From Treponema sp. (GTDB taxonomy: Bacteria > Spirochaetota > Spirochaetia > Treponematales > Breznakiellaceae), in NCBI GenBank assembly GCA_031284105.1, contig JAITAN010000114.1, positions 1 to 8,057 on the forward strand: a stretch of 8,057 nucleotides of DNA. Reading direction: 5' to 3'. This document shows, piece by piece, positions 1 to 6,294 of the stretch. Within the stretch, counting starts at the first letter, position 1. Every line of letters begins with the position of its first letter. Under the pieces are notes generated by a model that worked only from the letters and a program-made list of their open reading frames with translations, was not told where the DNA came from and did no database searches. The translations under genes were made by a program, and so were the position numbers.

Positions 1-574
1 ATGGGTTAAAAACATGATAAAAATCATGCCGGTCAGGGGAGTGGGCATATGGGACATCGTGATAATACTCGAAATAGGCATTACCACGGTCTTAAAAGTG
101 CTTAAATCGACAAAATACAGGATAAAACCGAAACAAAGTCACTATGACCGCCTTGAGATAGACGAGTTTTGGACGTATGTGGGGAAAAAGAAGAACAAAG
201 TATGGCTTATCTACGCGTATCACCGGGAAAATGGGGAAATAGTGGCGTTTGTATGGGGGAAACGGGACTTGAAAACCGCCAAAAAATTGAGAAAGAGGAT
301 AAAAAGGATGGGGATAAGCTATGATCGGATAGCGATGGATGATAGGGATAGTTTTCCGGCAGCCTTCGCGGAAGGCAATCATGATACGAGAAAAGATCAC
401 ACGGTAGGGATAGAAGGGAATAATTGCCGGCTGAGGCATCGGATACGGGGGGCATTTCGGAGGACCTGTTGTTTTTCGAAGAATCTGTTTAACCACCGGA
501 AAGCATTTGACATGGTTTTCTTTTATATCAATTACGGCTTCGTTTGAGGGCCATCATACTTTGTGGATCATCTC
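1..574 (+). mobile_element. Right-hand part of an IS1-family insertion sequence
   Basis: The window opens inside an insertion sequence whose transposase ends at 547. The reverse complement of 551-574 reads GAGATGATCCACAAAG and onward. It resembles in spacing and wording the IS1 terminal repeat as I remember it (GGTGATGCTGCCAACTT), so the right end probably lies near 574. The left end and the target duplication lie outside the window, so this boundary is an inference. Confidence 0.5.
2..547 (+). CDS. IS1-family transposase, N-terminus cut by window edge
   Basis: Catalyses cut-and-join transposition of its own element. The frame stays open to base 2 (W-V-K-N before the ATG at 14), so the zinc-finger N-terminus probably lies off the left edge. 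Counting from the ATG at 14, residues 9-32 look like a helix-turn-helix (GVGIWDIVIILEIG...). Next come the IS1-type block EIDEFWTYVGKKKNKVW (D50), MDDRDSF (D109/D110) and VGIEGNNCRLRHR (E134), then RRTCCFSK near the C-terminus. These supply a DDE-type acidic triad. Two positions look altered compared with the family pattern T-D-x-W: T is M108 and W is R111. G146 also stands where I expect arginine. The copy may therefore be decaying, although the reading frame is intact. Family assignment is firm; activity is uncertain. Confidence 0.85.
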   Translation, partial: WVKNMIKIMPVRGVGIWDIVIILEIGITTVLKVLKSTKYRIKPKQSHYDRLEIDEFWTYVGKKKNKVWLIYAYHRENGEIVAFVWGKRDLKTAKKLRKRIKRMGISYDRIAMDDRDSFPAAFAEGNHDTRKDHTVGIEGNNCRLRHRIRGAFRRTCCFSKNLFNHRKAFDMVFFYINYGFV

Positions 575-777
575 TCACTCCTTATGTACCGGTAGGGGAT
601 CACGGTGATAAAGATAGTACTATCAAGGTATATAAAAGAGCACGGGCAGGATCCCGATGGATATGAGAACATATATAAACACAGACAGAATTATTCACTT
701 ATCTTTCTACATATGACTTTCCGCAGAGATCCGCGGGTATTGATTTTTTTAACGCAGAATGTATAAGCATAACATTT
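548..777. other. Gene-free spacer between IS and ABC-F gene
   Basis: No supportable ORF lies here. It contains the probable IS right end (551-574), a short inverted repeat ATCAC-G-GTGAT (599-609) and a perfect 12-bp palindrome GATAGTACTATC (613-624). No intrinsic terminator with a U tract is visible after the stop of the minus-strand ABC-F gene at 778. Confidence 0.5.
613..624. repeat. Perfect 12-bp palindrome
   Basis: GATAGTACTATC is its own reverse complement. It lies between the IS end and the ABC-F stop, four bases to the right of another short inverted repeat (599-609). It could be a protein-binding site, but no promoter or gene nearby supports that role. Confidence 0.3.
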
Positions 778-2421
778 CTATATCTGTAACTTCTCAGCGT
801 GATGATACGCCTTTGCCCGCAATTCTTTTACCGGATCGTCTAAAAGGTAATCGTCAAACTGCATCATGCGATCTATTAGAGATGCACTACCGGGCAAAAT
901 CTCAATGATGCGGTTTGACGTTGAGTTGACGAACTCGTGATCGTGCGAATTGAACAGGATCACACCCGGAAACGCGCATAGTCCATTGTTCAAAGCGGTA
1001 ATGGATTCAAGGTCAAGGTGGTTGGTTGGTTCATCAAAAATGAGGACGTTTGCACCGGAAAGCATCATTTTTGCAAGCATACACCGTACCTTTTCGCCGC
1101 CGGAAAGCACATTTACGGGTTTCAGCGCTTCGTCCCCTGAAAAAAGCATACGTCCCAGAAAACTGCGTACATAGGTCTCGTCCTGATCCGGCGAATATTG
1201 GCGCAGCCAATCCGTGAGTGAGATGCCTGAATCGAAGAATCGGGAGTTTTCCTTGGGAAAATATGAAAAGGAAATCGTCTGTCCCCAGGAGAAATCACCG
1301 GCGGCTTGTTTTTGTGTGCCCGTAATAATATCAAATAGGGCTGATTTTGCCTGATGCTCTTGCCCCACGAATGCGATCTTGTCTCCCTTGTTAACCGTAA
1401 GGCTGAAATCTCTTAAAATATCCTTTTCATCGGCGTTTGAGAAACTCAGGTTTTCAACCCTTAAAACGTTGTTGCCAATGTCTCGATCCAGTTTGAAGCC
1501 CACGTACGGAAATTTACGGCTTGTTACCGTAACATTTTCAAGATCGAGTTTTTCGAGAACTTTTTTCCGGCTTGTCGCCTGCCTGCTTTTTGAGGCGTTA
1601 GAGGCGAACCGTTGGATAAATTCTTTGAGTTCACGAGCTTTTTCTTCGTTCTTCTTCTGCTGATCTTTTGCCTGTTTCTGTAGTATCTGGCTCATCTGGT
1701 ACCAGAAATCGTAGTTGCCCGAATACAGGGTGATTTTTCCGAAGTCAATATCCACGATGTGGGTACAGACACTATTCAGGAAGTGGCGGTCGTGGCTTAC
1801 TACAATAACCGTATTGGGAAAATCAATGAGGAATTCCTCCAGCCACGAGATAGAGTCAAGATCAAGACCATTAGTCGGCTCATCTAGGAGAAGAATGTCG
1901 GGGTTACCGAAAAGCGCCTGCGCCAGAAGTACACGTACCTTCTTGGTTTCGTCAAGTTCACTCATCGCCTTGCCGTGATCCGCCACATCAAGACCGAGAC
2001 CGGAGAGAAGCCGGCTTGACTGGGCTTCGGCTTCGTATCCGCCGAGTTCACCGAATTCGGCTTCCAGTTCCGCGGAACGGATGCCGTCCGCATCGGAAAA
2101 GTCTTCTTTTGCATAGACGGCTTCCCGTTCTTTCTGTACATTGTAGAGCTTGGGATACCCCATAATAACCGTATCAAGCACGGAATATTCTTCGAATGCG
2201 AAGTGATCCTGCATAAGTACCGCCATGCGCTGTCCTGTAGTGATACTTATTTCACCTTTATCATGTTCTACCTCACCGGAGAGTATCTTGAGGAAGGTCG
2301 ATTTTCCTGCTCCATTCGCCCCGATGATACCGTAACAGTTGCCCGGTGTGAATTTGAGATTAACGTCTTTGAAAAGCGTCCGTTCTCCATAACTTAAACG
2401 TACGTCTGTAACTGTTATCAC
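778..2421 (-). CDS. ybiT: ABC-F family ATPase, YbiT-like
   Basis: A soluble protein with two fused ATPase domains and no membrane segment, as in ABC-F proteins, which act on the ribosome (translation regulation or rescue) rather than in transport. NBD1 has Walker A GANGAGKST (34-42), Walker B DILLLDEP (175-182) and switch histidine H210. Its signature is MSELDETKK (153-161) instead of LSGGQ. E. coli YbiT also departs from LSGGQ here (MSEVAPGWK, from memory). The linker (about 243-305) is rich in K, Q and E and contains SNASKSRQATSR (274-285), a YbiT-like stretch. NBD2 has LSGGE (439-443), IFDEPTNHLD (461-470) and H492, but an altered Walker A, GQEHQAKSA (353-361). The start is GTG at 2421, chosen for an AAAGAGG ribosome binding site 6 nt upstream. 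The 547-residue length fits the family. It lies 57 nt after the helicase gene, probably co-transcribed. Confidence 0.9.
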   Translation of the reverse strand: MITVTDVRLSYGERTLFKDVNLKFTPGNCYGIIGANGAGKSTFLKILSGEVEHDKGEISITTGQRMAVLMQDHFAFEEYSVLDTVIMGYPKLYNVQKEREAVYAKEDFSDADGIRSAELEAEFGELGGYEAEAQSSRLLSGLGLDVADHGKAMSELDETKKVRVLLAQALFGNPDILLLDEPTNGLDLDSISWLEEFLIDFPNTVIVVSHDRHFLNSVCTHIVDIDFGKITLYSGNYDFWYQMSQILQKQAKDQQKKNEEKARELKEFIQRFASNASKSRQATSRKKVLEKLDLENVTVTSRKFPYVGFKLDRDIGNNVLRVENLSFSNADEKDILRDFSLTVNKGDKIAFVGQEHQAKSALFDIITGTQKQAAGDFSWGQTISFSYFPKENSRFFDSGISLTDWLRQYSPDQDETYVRSFLGRMLFSGDEALKPVNVLSGGEKVRCMLAKMMLSGANVLIFDEPTNHLDLESITALNNGLCAFPGVILFNSHDHEFVNSTSNRIIEILPGSASLIDRMMQFDDYLLDDPVKELRAKAYHHAEKLQI

Positions 2422-2427
2422 TATATG

Positions 2428-2434
2428 CCTCTTT
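2428..2434 (-). promoter_or_regulatory. Ribosome binding site of the ABC-F gene
   Basis: The minus strand reads AAAGAGG, then six bases, then GTG. This supports the GTG at 2421 as the start codon; there is no alternative ATG close by. Confidence 0.65.
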
Positions 2435-2478
2435 GTATACCTAGTTAACCGGCAGCGGTATCGCCGCCCCGCAAAGCG

Positions 2479-4281
2479 TCAGCCGCCCTTCTTAAAGAAT
2501 CCGAAAATTTTTGCAAAAAAACTCTTTTTTGCGCTCTTTTCAGCCGCATCCGCCAGTACAAGCGTTGTTTTTGCGGGATTTGCCTGTTTATTGCCCGCGG
2601 CCGGCATATCTTGTCTGCCTTTTCTCGCTGCTTTTTCCGGAACGGGAGCCTTTGTAGCGGAGGCGCTTCCATTTAACGCTGCCGAATCGGGAGATTGTTT
2701 CCGCTGTCGTGAGCGCCGTCTTCTCCGCTTATGGGCGCTCTCTTCACGCGGTTTATTCTGCTGCCGTTCGGCAGCTTCTGCCGCGCCGGCCGATTCGGTT
2801 GTTACTGCGCCCTTGGCGTATTTTAGCCGATAATACGCCATTCGTTCTTCAAACGACATTGCAGAAAGATCAACGCCCTCAAGAGCGCCCGTTTGTTCTG
2901 AAAAACCGCGCGTCGGCGGGAACCCACGCCGTCCATTTCTACCGGATTTTTCGGATATCCGCGATGAAGTCCGCGTTGCTTTATCGCCTCTCGATGTACC
3001 GCGCCGTGAGCCGTCTTCTTGCCCTCCTTTTCGCTGCCGTCGGCTGCCGCCGCTGCGCTCCCGATCCGGCGCGCTTCCTTTTTTGTCGCGAAAGCCGGAT
3101 TGTTCATCGTAAAGTCCGGTGCGTACGCTTTTGCCCGCGCTTTTATCTTCTGCATACAGATATTCGCCCGCGATTTTTGAGGGGATTTTCATTTCAATGT
3201 ACTTTTCAATGGCGGCAAGTTCGTATACGTCCTGCTCACTGGCAAAGGAGATGGCTTTACCGGTTTTGCCGGCGCGAGCGGTACGCCCTATGCGATGAAC
3301 GTAGTTTTCGGTCTCGGCGGGCAGATCGTAATTGACCACAAGCGCAAGCCCTTCGATGTCAAGCCCTCGTGCGGCAACGTCGGTAGCAACGAGGAAGCGC
3401 GTCTTACCAGCCTTCACTTCTTCGATTATCTTGAGCCGCTTGTATTGCGGCAAATCGCCTATGATAAACTCAACATCGTAACCGTTAATACTAAGGCGTT
3501 TTGCAATGATTTCCGTGTACCGTTTGGTATTGCAAAAAATGATGGCGCTTTCAGGTTGCTCCCGTTCAAGGATTCCGAGCAGCAGTCTCATTTTACCTTC
3601 AGACGGCACATGGTAGAGAAGCTGCTTAACCTCTTCAACCGTAATGGTTTCAGGCGCAATTTCTATTTCAAAAGGCGTCTTTGTGTATTCCCACGCAAGG
3701 TTCTTCACCCACGTGTTGAGCGTTGCGCTGAAGAGCATGGTCTGCCGCCGGTCCACGGGCGGCGTTACCTTGACAAGTTTCCGCAAATCCGGGTAAAAGC
3801 CCATGTCAAACATACGATCCGCTTCATCAATCACCAGAAAGGCGATATCCATAAGGTTCATCTGTCCGGAACCGTTCAGGTCAAGTACCCGTCCGGGTGT
3901 TCCTATCAAAACTTGTACATTACCGCGCAACAACTGCTGTTGCTGCCCATAGCCGACGCCGCCGTAAAAGCTCCCGATTTTAACAGAGAGATATGTTGCA
4001 AGCAGTTTTGCCTCTTCCTCAATTTGAACCGCCAACTCCCGAGTCGGCGCCATGATAAGGGCCCTCTTCCCATTCAAAAGCGGCTCCGTGAGGAGTCTTT
4101 GAAAGATAACGATTAAAAACGCCGCGGTCTTGCCAGTGCCGGTTTGAGACTGTACATAGAGGTCTTGTCCGTTAAATGCATGTTTAAGCACCTGCTCTTG
4201 AACCGGTGTACATACCAAATAACCTGCTTCCGTGATGCCCTTTTGTAAATCCATGTGTAGATTCAGTTCTGTAAATTCCAT
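2479..4281 (-). CDS. DEAD-box ATP-dependent RNA helicase with arginine-rich tail (RhlB/RhlE-like)
   Basis: Unwinds RNA duplexes using ATP; such helicases serve ribosome assembly, RNA decay or cold adaptation. From the ATG at 4281 (600 residues) all core motifs are present in order: Q-motif area CTPVQEQ (24-30), SQTGTGKT (45-52), PTRELA (79-84), TPGR (128-131), DEAD (152-155), SAT (185-187), IFCNTKR (247-253), ARGLD (304-308) and HRIGRTARAG (329-338). After about residue 377 comes a tail of some 220 residues, low in complexity and rich in R, K, G and S. It includes KRRRRRSRQRK and ends in the amphipathic segment KKSFFAKIFGFFKKGG (585-600). The frame is open further upstream to 4410, but those residues are not helicase-like; M44 of the open frame (MEFTELNL) is the natural family start. 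No Shine-Dalgarno sequence precedes it. The core resembles RhlB or RhlE; I cannot choose between them. Confidence 0.93.
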   Translation of the reverse strand: MEFTELNLHMDLQKGITEAGYLVCTPVQEQVLKHAFNGQDLYVQSQTGTGKTAAFLIVIFQRLLTEPLLNGKRALIMAPTRELAVQIEEEAKLLATYLSVKIGSFYGGVGYGQQQQLLRGNVQVLIGTPGRVLDLNGSGQMNLMDIAFLVIDEADRMFDMGFYPDLRKLVKVTPPVDRRQTMLFSATLNTWVKNLAWEYTKTPFEIEIAPETITVEEVKQLLYHVPSEGKMRLLLGILEREQPESAIIFCNTKRYTEIIAKRLSINGYDVEFIIGDLPQYKRLKIIEEVKAGKTRFLVATDVAARGLDIEGLALVVNYDLPAETENYVHRIGRTARAGKTGKAISFASEQDVYELAAIEKYIEMKIPSKIAGEYLYAEDKSAGKSVRTGLYDEQSGFRDKKGSAPDRERSGGSRRQRKGGQEDGSRRGTSRGDKATRTSSRISEKSGRNGRRGFPPTRGFSEQTGALEGVDLSAMSFEERMAYYRLKYAKGAVTTESAGAAEAAERQQNKPREESAHKRRRRRSRQRKQSPDSAALNGSASATKAPVPEKAARKGRQDMPAAGNKQANPAKTTLVLADAAEKSAKKSFFAKIFGFFKKGG

Positions 4282-4289
4282 TTTAAATA

Positions 4290-4316
4290 AGTATAGCATA
4301 GTTTGATATTTGTGAA
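4290..4316 (-). promoter_or_regulatory. Candidate sigma-70-type promoter of the helicase gene
   Basis: The minus strand reads TTCACA (4311-4316), 15 bp, TATACT (4290-4295), then 8 nt to the ATG at 4281. The -10 is good, and the -35 differs from TTGACA at one base, but the spacer is short. Initiation about 7 nt after the -10 would leave a leader of zero to two bases, in keeping with the absence of a Shine-Dalgarno sequence. Confidence 0.45.
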
Positions 4317-4566
4317 TAGGGGTACGTATATGGGCGCATTCACGCAATGCAAAGCGATAACTACATACCGGATAGGCAAAAGCCGTAAAAAATGCGGTCG
4401 GGCTCGTCATAGCGGGTGTACATTCCGCAAAATGACTTGGGCATTGAAGTTGTCGGCGCCCTTAACGAAGGCGTTGAGGCGTGTTCAGGCTAAAACAAGC
4501 TTGAGCCATGTGTACGGCTTTTACCTATCTATCCTGCGCTTGTATCTCCGCGTCCGGAGCTATTCC

Positions 4567-4620
4567 CCGCACGTCGGGAGGATTTGCCGACACGTCGAGA
4601 GGATTTGCCGACATGTCGGG
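4567..4620. repeat. 21-bp tandem repeat of palindromic units (2.6 copies)
   Basis: Three successive units start at 4567, 4587 and 4608. The pattern is CCGACACGTCGAGAGGATTTG, with the first copy one base shorter at its start and the third ending after GGGAAG. The third contains a perfect 12-bp palindrome CCGACATGTCGG (4608-4619). The second has CGAC-AC-GTCG. The period of 20-21 bp is two helical turns, so the palindromes lie on one face of the DNA, as operators for a dimeric protein would. It may equally be a dispersed low-complexity repeat. Confidence 0.7.
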
Positions 4621-4947
4621 AAGTCTCTTTCCTTTAGCGTGAATACGCCCCTATGCGCCGGCACATCAACTTTGACGGGCATATAGAAGACGCCATTGGA
4701 CGGCCGATCCCGCCATTTCTTTAGAAATACGATGATGCCGCGCGGCGCCTTTTTTGTTTCCTATGAAGTGTTACTGCCCCACAAGAATATATTCGTTTCA
4801 AGGTCCGACCTATTCGCGGTAATGCTGCCCAGGGATAGGAGGCGTTTTTGGATAAAACGTAACGGTACCGCAAAGGCGCCGGATTGCTATGATCTAAATT
4901 GCCGGAAAAAGCAGGGGATCCGGCCCGGTGGGATCAAGGAGTCTGCC

Positions 4948-5004
4948 ATGCAAACAAGTTTGCCGGCAGGTTGTAAGGCGGACGCGGACAGAAACGCGAT
5001 GTGA
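4948..5004 (+). CDS. Doubtful 18-residue ORF with strong ribosome binding site
   Basis: ATG at 4948 follows AAGGAG (4936-4941) with an ideal 6-nt spacer. The frame, MQTSLPAGCKADADRNAM, stops at TGA 5002-5004. The product is short and polar, has no membrane segment or signal, and I do not recognise it. It could be a leader peptide, the leftover 5' end of a lost gene, or chance. It points toward the hairpin cluster at 5072-5142 and has no downstream gene on the same strand. Confidence 0.2.
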   Translation: MQTSLPAGCKADADRNAM

Positions 5005-5071
5005 TCTTCTTAAATGCGCCCACCCTCTATAAAGCATCCGCAGCATTGCGGCCGCGGAGTGAGGCGCGGGA

Positions 5072-5142
5072 ATGGCGTAGCCATGACCTAGCCGTTGCGG
5101 AAACAGAGGGGCTTTAGCCCCATCGGACCCGCGGCGGGTCCG
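5072..5142. repeat. Cluster of three perfect GC-rich hairpins
   Basis: Three perfect stem-loops follow in 71 bp. ATGGC-GTA-GCCAT lies at 5072-5084. GGGGC-TTTA-GCCCC lies at 5108-5121. CGGACCCG-CGG-CGGGTCCG, with an 8-bp stem and 3-nt loop, lies at 5124-5142. None is followed by a T run on either strand, so they are not ordinary intrinsic terminators, though they lie just beyond the phosphatase stop on the minus strand. They may belong to a dispersed repeat or a structured RNA. Confidence 0.6.
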
Positions 5143-5179
5143 CGCGTAAGCAGACCCGTTATGCGCCGTCCGGGTGTTT

Positions 5180-5830
5180 TCATACTTCTTTATTCATAAT
5201 TTTATTTGACAACATTTGCACTTCGGCAGCATTTAATTTTATTTTCTCTAAAAAATATTTTGTAGATAAATATTGTAAATTTTCATTTTGATTTATTATT
5301 TCGCCTTTTATTTTGCCGAATATATTCATTATAAATATCGATCCGTTCCTATAATCATTCAACGAATATTCGCTTTCATCTACATATGATAACATATAAT
5401 CTTTTACCATATCATCAAATTTTGTTTCCATAAATGCTTCCAACATAATTGATAAAAATCCGGTTCTATCTATACCTGCTTCGCAGTGTATTAAATATGG
5501 CGGATTATGTTTTATTATGAATATTAAACCATCTTTGATTTTTTTATTAAATTGACTATCCATAATATTAAAGTCCATTCTTATATCAAGCGCTATAACA
5601 TTATTTTTCTCAAGCATTTTTCTATACCAAGGACAATGTATAGTTTTCTGTCTCACCGAATGAATACTATCCGAAAGGTTAATTATTGTCTGTATATTTG
5701 CGTTGTTTGCAGATAGAATTATATCTTTGACTTGTTTTCCATTGCAAATCGGATGATCGCTCCGGTACAATAATTTCGGCGCTATTTTTCCACTATTGAT
5801 TTCTCTAAAATTTGACGATTTTATGACCAT
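5180..5830 (-). CDS. Tyrosine-phosphatase-family protein (Y_phosphatase3-like)
   Basis: A 216-residue cytoplasmic protein with no signal peptide or membrane segment. The phosphate-binding loop HCEAGIDRTG (115-124) is a complete C-x5-R signature: nucleophile C116, arginine R122. The N-terminus, NFREINSGKIAPKLLYRSDHP (7-26 and on), matches the layout of the Y_phosphatase3 family, in which an NFRD-like motif is followed by a YRSd motif. Such enzymes hydrolyse phosphotyrosine or other phosphoesters; the substrate cannot be told. The general acid is not obvious; D82 and D86 are candidates. Base composition is strikingly AT-rich (about 20% G+C in 5221-5280) compared with its neighbours, and A/T-ending codons dominate, suggesting acquisition by transfer. 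It has its own promoter and no partner gene. The start is ATG at 5830, without a Shine-Dalgarno sequence. Confidence 0.82.
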   Translation of the reverse strand: MVIKSSNFREINSGKIAPKLLYRSDHPICNGKQVKDIILSANNANIQTIINLSDSIHSVRQKTIHCPWYRKMLEKNNVIALDIRMDFNIMDSQFNKKIKDGLIFIIKHNPPYLIHCEAGIDRTGFLSIMLEAFMETKFDDMVKDYMLSYVDESEYSLNDYRNGSIFIMNIFGKIKGEIINQNENLQYLSTKYFLEKIKLNAAEVQMLSNKIMNKEV

Positions 5831-5836
5831 AAATTA

Positions 5837-5865
5837 TATATATCATTTTTAATTTTCTTTGTCAA
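5837..5865 (-). promoter_or_regulatory. Near-consensus sigma-70 promoter of the phosphatase gene
   Basis: The minus strand reads TTGACA (5860-5865), exactly 17 bp, TATATA (5837-5842), then TAATTT and the ATG at 5830. The -35 is perfect and the spacing ideal. A transcript starting about 7 nt after the -10 would begin at or next to the A of the ATG, so the mRNA is predicted to be leaderless. An overlapping TATAAT four bases nearer the gene is spaced too far (21 bp) from the -35. Confidence 0.7.
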
Positions 5866-5882
5866 TACCGCCCAAATGCCGC

Positions 5883-6104
5883 TTAACTCCCTATATCCGC
5901 CTTTGTTTGCATATATCGTACGCCATAATGCCAACCCGTCTCCGTGATGTCAAAGAGGCTGCGGATACCGAGGGCTTCGCGAAGGGCGGAGCCGAAATTT
6001 TTCTTCCGGAGGGTTAAAGGCATATTCCCGTGAATCAAAACTTTATCCTCGATAATAAAGCGCCGCTCTTTCACTCCTCGCAACCCATGCGCCATGTTCC
6101 ACAT
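5883..6104 (-). CDS. Hypothetical 73-residue protein or gene remnant
   Basis: I do not recognise this frame. It begins MWNMAHGLRGVKERR, continues IIEDKVLIHGNMPLTLRK and FGSALREALGIRSLFDI, and ends TGWHYGVRYMQTKADIGS. It has no signal peptide, membrane segment or cysteine motif. Codon use is mixed and unlike that of the AT-rich phosphatase gene that follows it. In-frame sequence before the ATG is open for only about ten codons. The ribosome binding site is poor: GGAAGAG lies about 14 nt upstream. It could be a small cytoplasmic protein, the C-terminal scrap of a decayed gene, or chance. Its stop is 18 nt from the phosphatase promoter's -35 element. Confidence 0.3.
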   Translation of the reverse strand: MWNMAHGLRGVKERRFIIEDKVLIHGNMPLTLRKKNFGSALREALGIRSLFDITETGWHYGVRYMQTKADIGS

Positions 6105-6189
6105 ATCCGCAGACGGTTCTCTTCCCTGCTTCTATCAGACGAAAAGTCGTAAGCCGCCCTTGATACCGGCGTCGAGACTTTGAAACAGG

Positions 6190-6214
6190 CTGCGCCGCTT
6201 ACGATACGGCGCAG
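6190..6214. repeat. Perfect 8-bp stem-loop
   Basis: CTGCGCCG (6190-6197) pairs with CGGCGCAG (6207-6214) across a 9-nt loop. On the minus strand the TAA of the 31-residue ORF falls within the loop. It is followed by CCTGTTTC rather than a T run, so it would be a weak terminator at best. Confidence 0.55.
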
Positions 6215-6294
6215 ACCATGACGGGCCATGCCGGAAGTTTACGCAAAAAAGCAGCGTCTCTGCCGGGGCAATCAGGGGTGGAAGCAGGGCGCAT
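6199..6294 (-). CDS. Doubtful 31-residue ORF with ribosome binding site
   Basis: ATG at 6294 follows AGGGAG (6303-6308) with an 8-nt spacer. The product begins MRPASTPDCPGRDAAFLRK and ends LPAWPVMVCAVS. It has two cysteines and a mildly hydrophobic end, too short for a clear membrane helix. I recognise no family. It lies 148 nt downstream of the dehydrogenase on the same strand, and its stop falls in the loop of the 6190-6214 hairpin. It may be a real small protein or part of a dispersed repeat. Confidence 0.2.
   Translation of the reverse strand: MRPASTPDCPGRDAAFLRKLPAWPVMVCAVS

Larger units (their letters stand above)
4317..5179. other. Gene-poor region with repeats and hairpins
   Basis: No ORF here looks like a known protein. 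The two longer plus-strand frames (4303-4686 and 4696-5004) overlap repeats, lack a family match and have composition unlike a protein gene; I treat them as chance. The stretch holds the palindromic tandem repeat at 4567-4620, an 18-codon ORF with a strong ribosome binding site at 4948-5004, and a hairpin cluster at 5072-5142. It may be a scrap heap of dispersed repeats or encode a structured RNA; the sequence alone does not decide. Confidence 0.4.

Noticed and set aside
720..750. Hairpin CCGC...GCGG followed by seven T (plus strand)
   Set aside because: Only a 4-bp stem with a long gap to the T run; no plus-strand gene close enough except the IS, and it faces the wrong way for the ABC-F gene.
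3295..4116. Long plus-strand frame of 273 codons inside the helicase gene
   Set aside because: It is the antisense shadow of the conserved DEAD-box core; the helicase motifs are all on the minus strand.
4303..4686. Plus-strand frame of 127 codons opposite the helicase start
   Set aside because: It overlaps the helicase promoter and the 21-bp tandem repeat; the repeated PHVGRICRHVERICRHVGK peptide is just that DNA repeat translated. No ribosome binding site or family resemblance.
4737..4755. GCCGCGCGGC palindrome before a T run on the plus strand
   Set aside because: The palindrome has no room for a loop, and no plus-strand gene ends nearby.
5159..5887. Integron cassette with attC sites around the phosphatase
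   Set aside because: Only isolated seven-base resemblances (GCATAAC, GCTTAAC) were found; no paired core sites with the inner arms of an attC.
6245..6263. Possible intrinsic terminator GCAG-AGACG-CTGC plus six T on the minus strand
   Set aside because: Only a 4-bp stem, and it lies inside the 31-codon ORF; too weak to annotate as a terminator.
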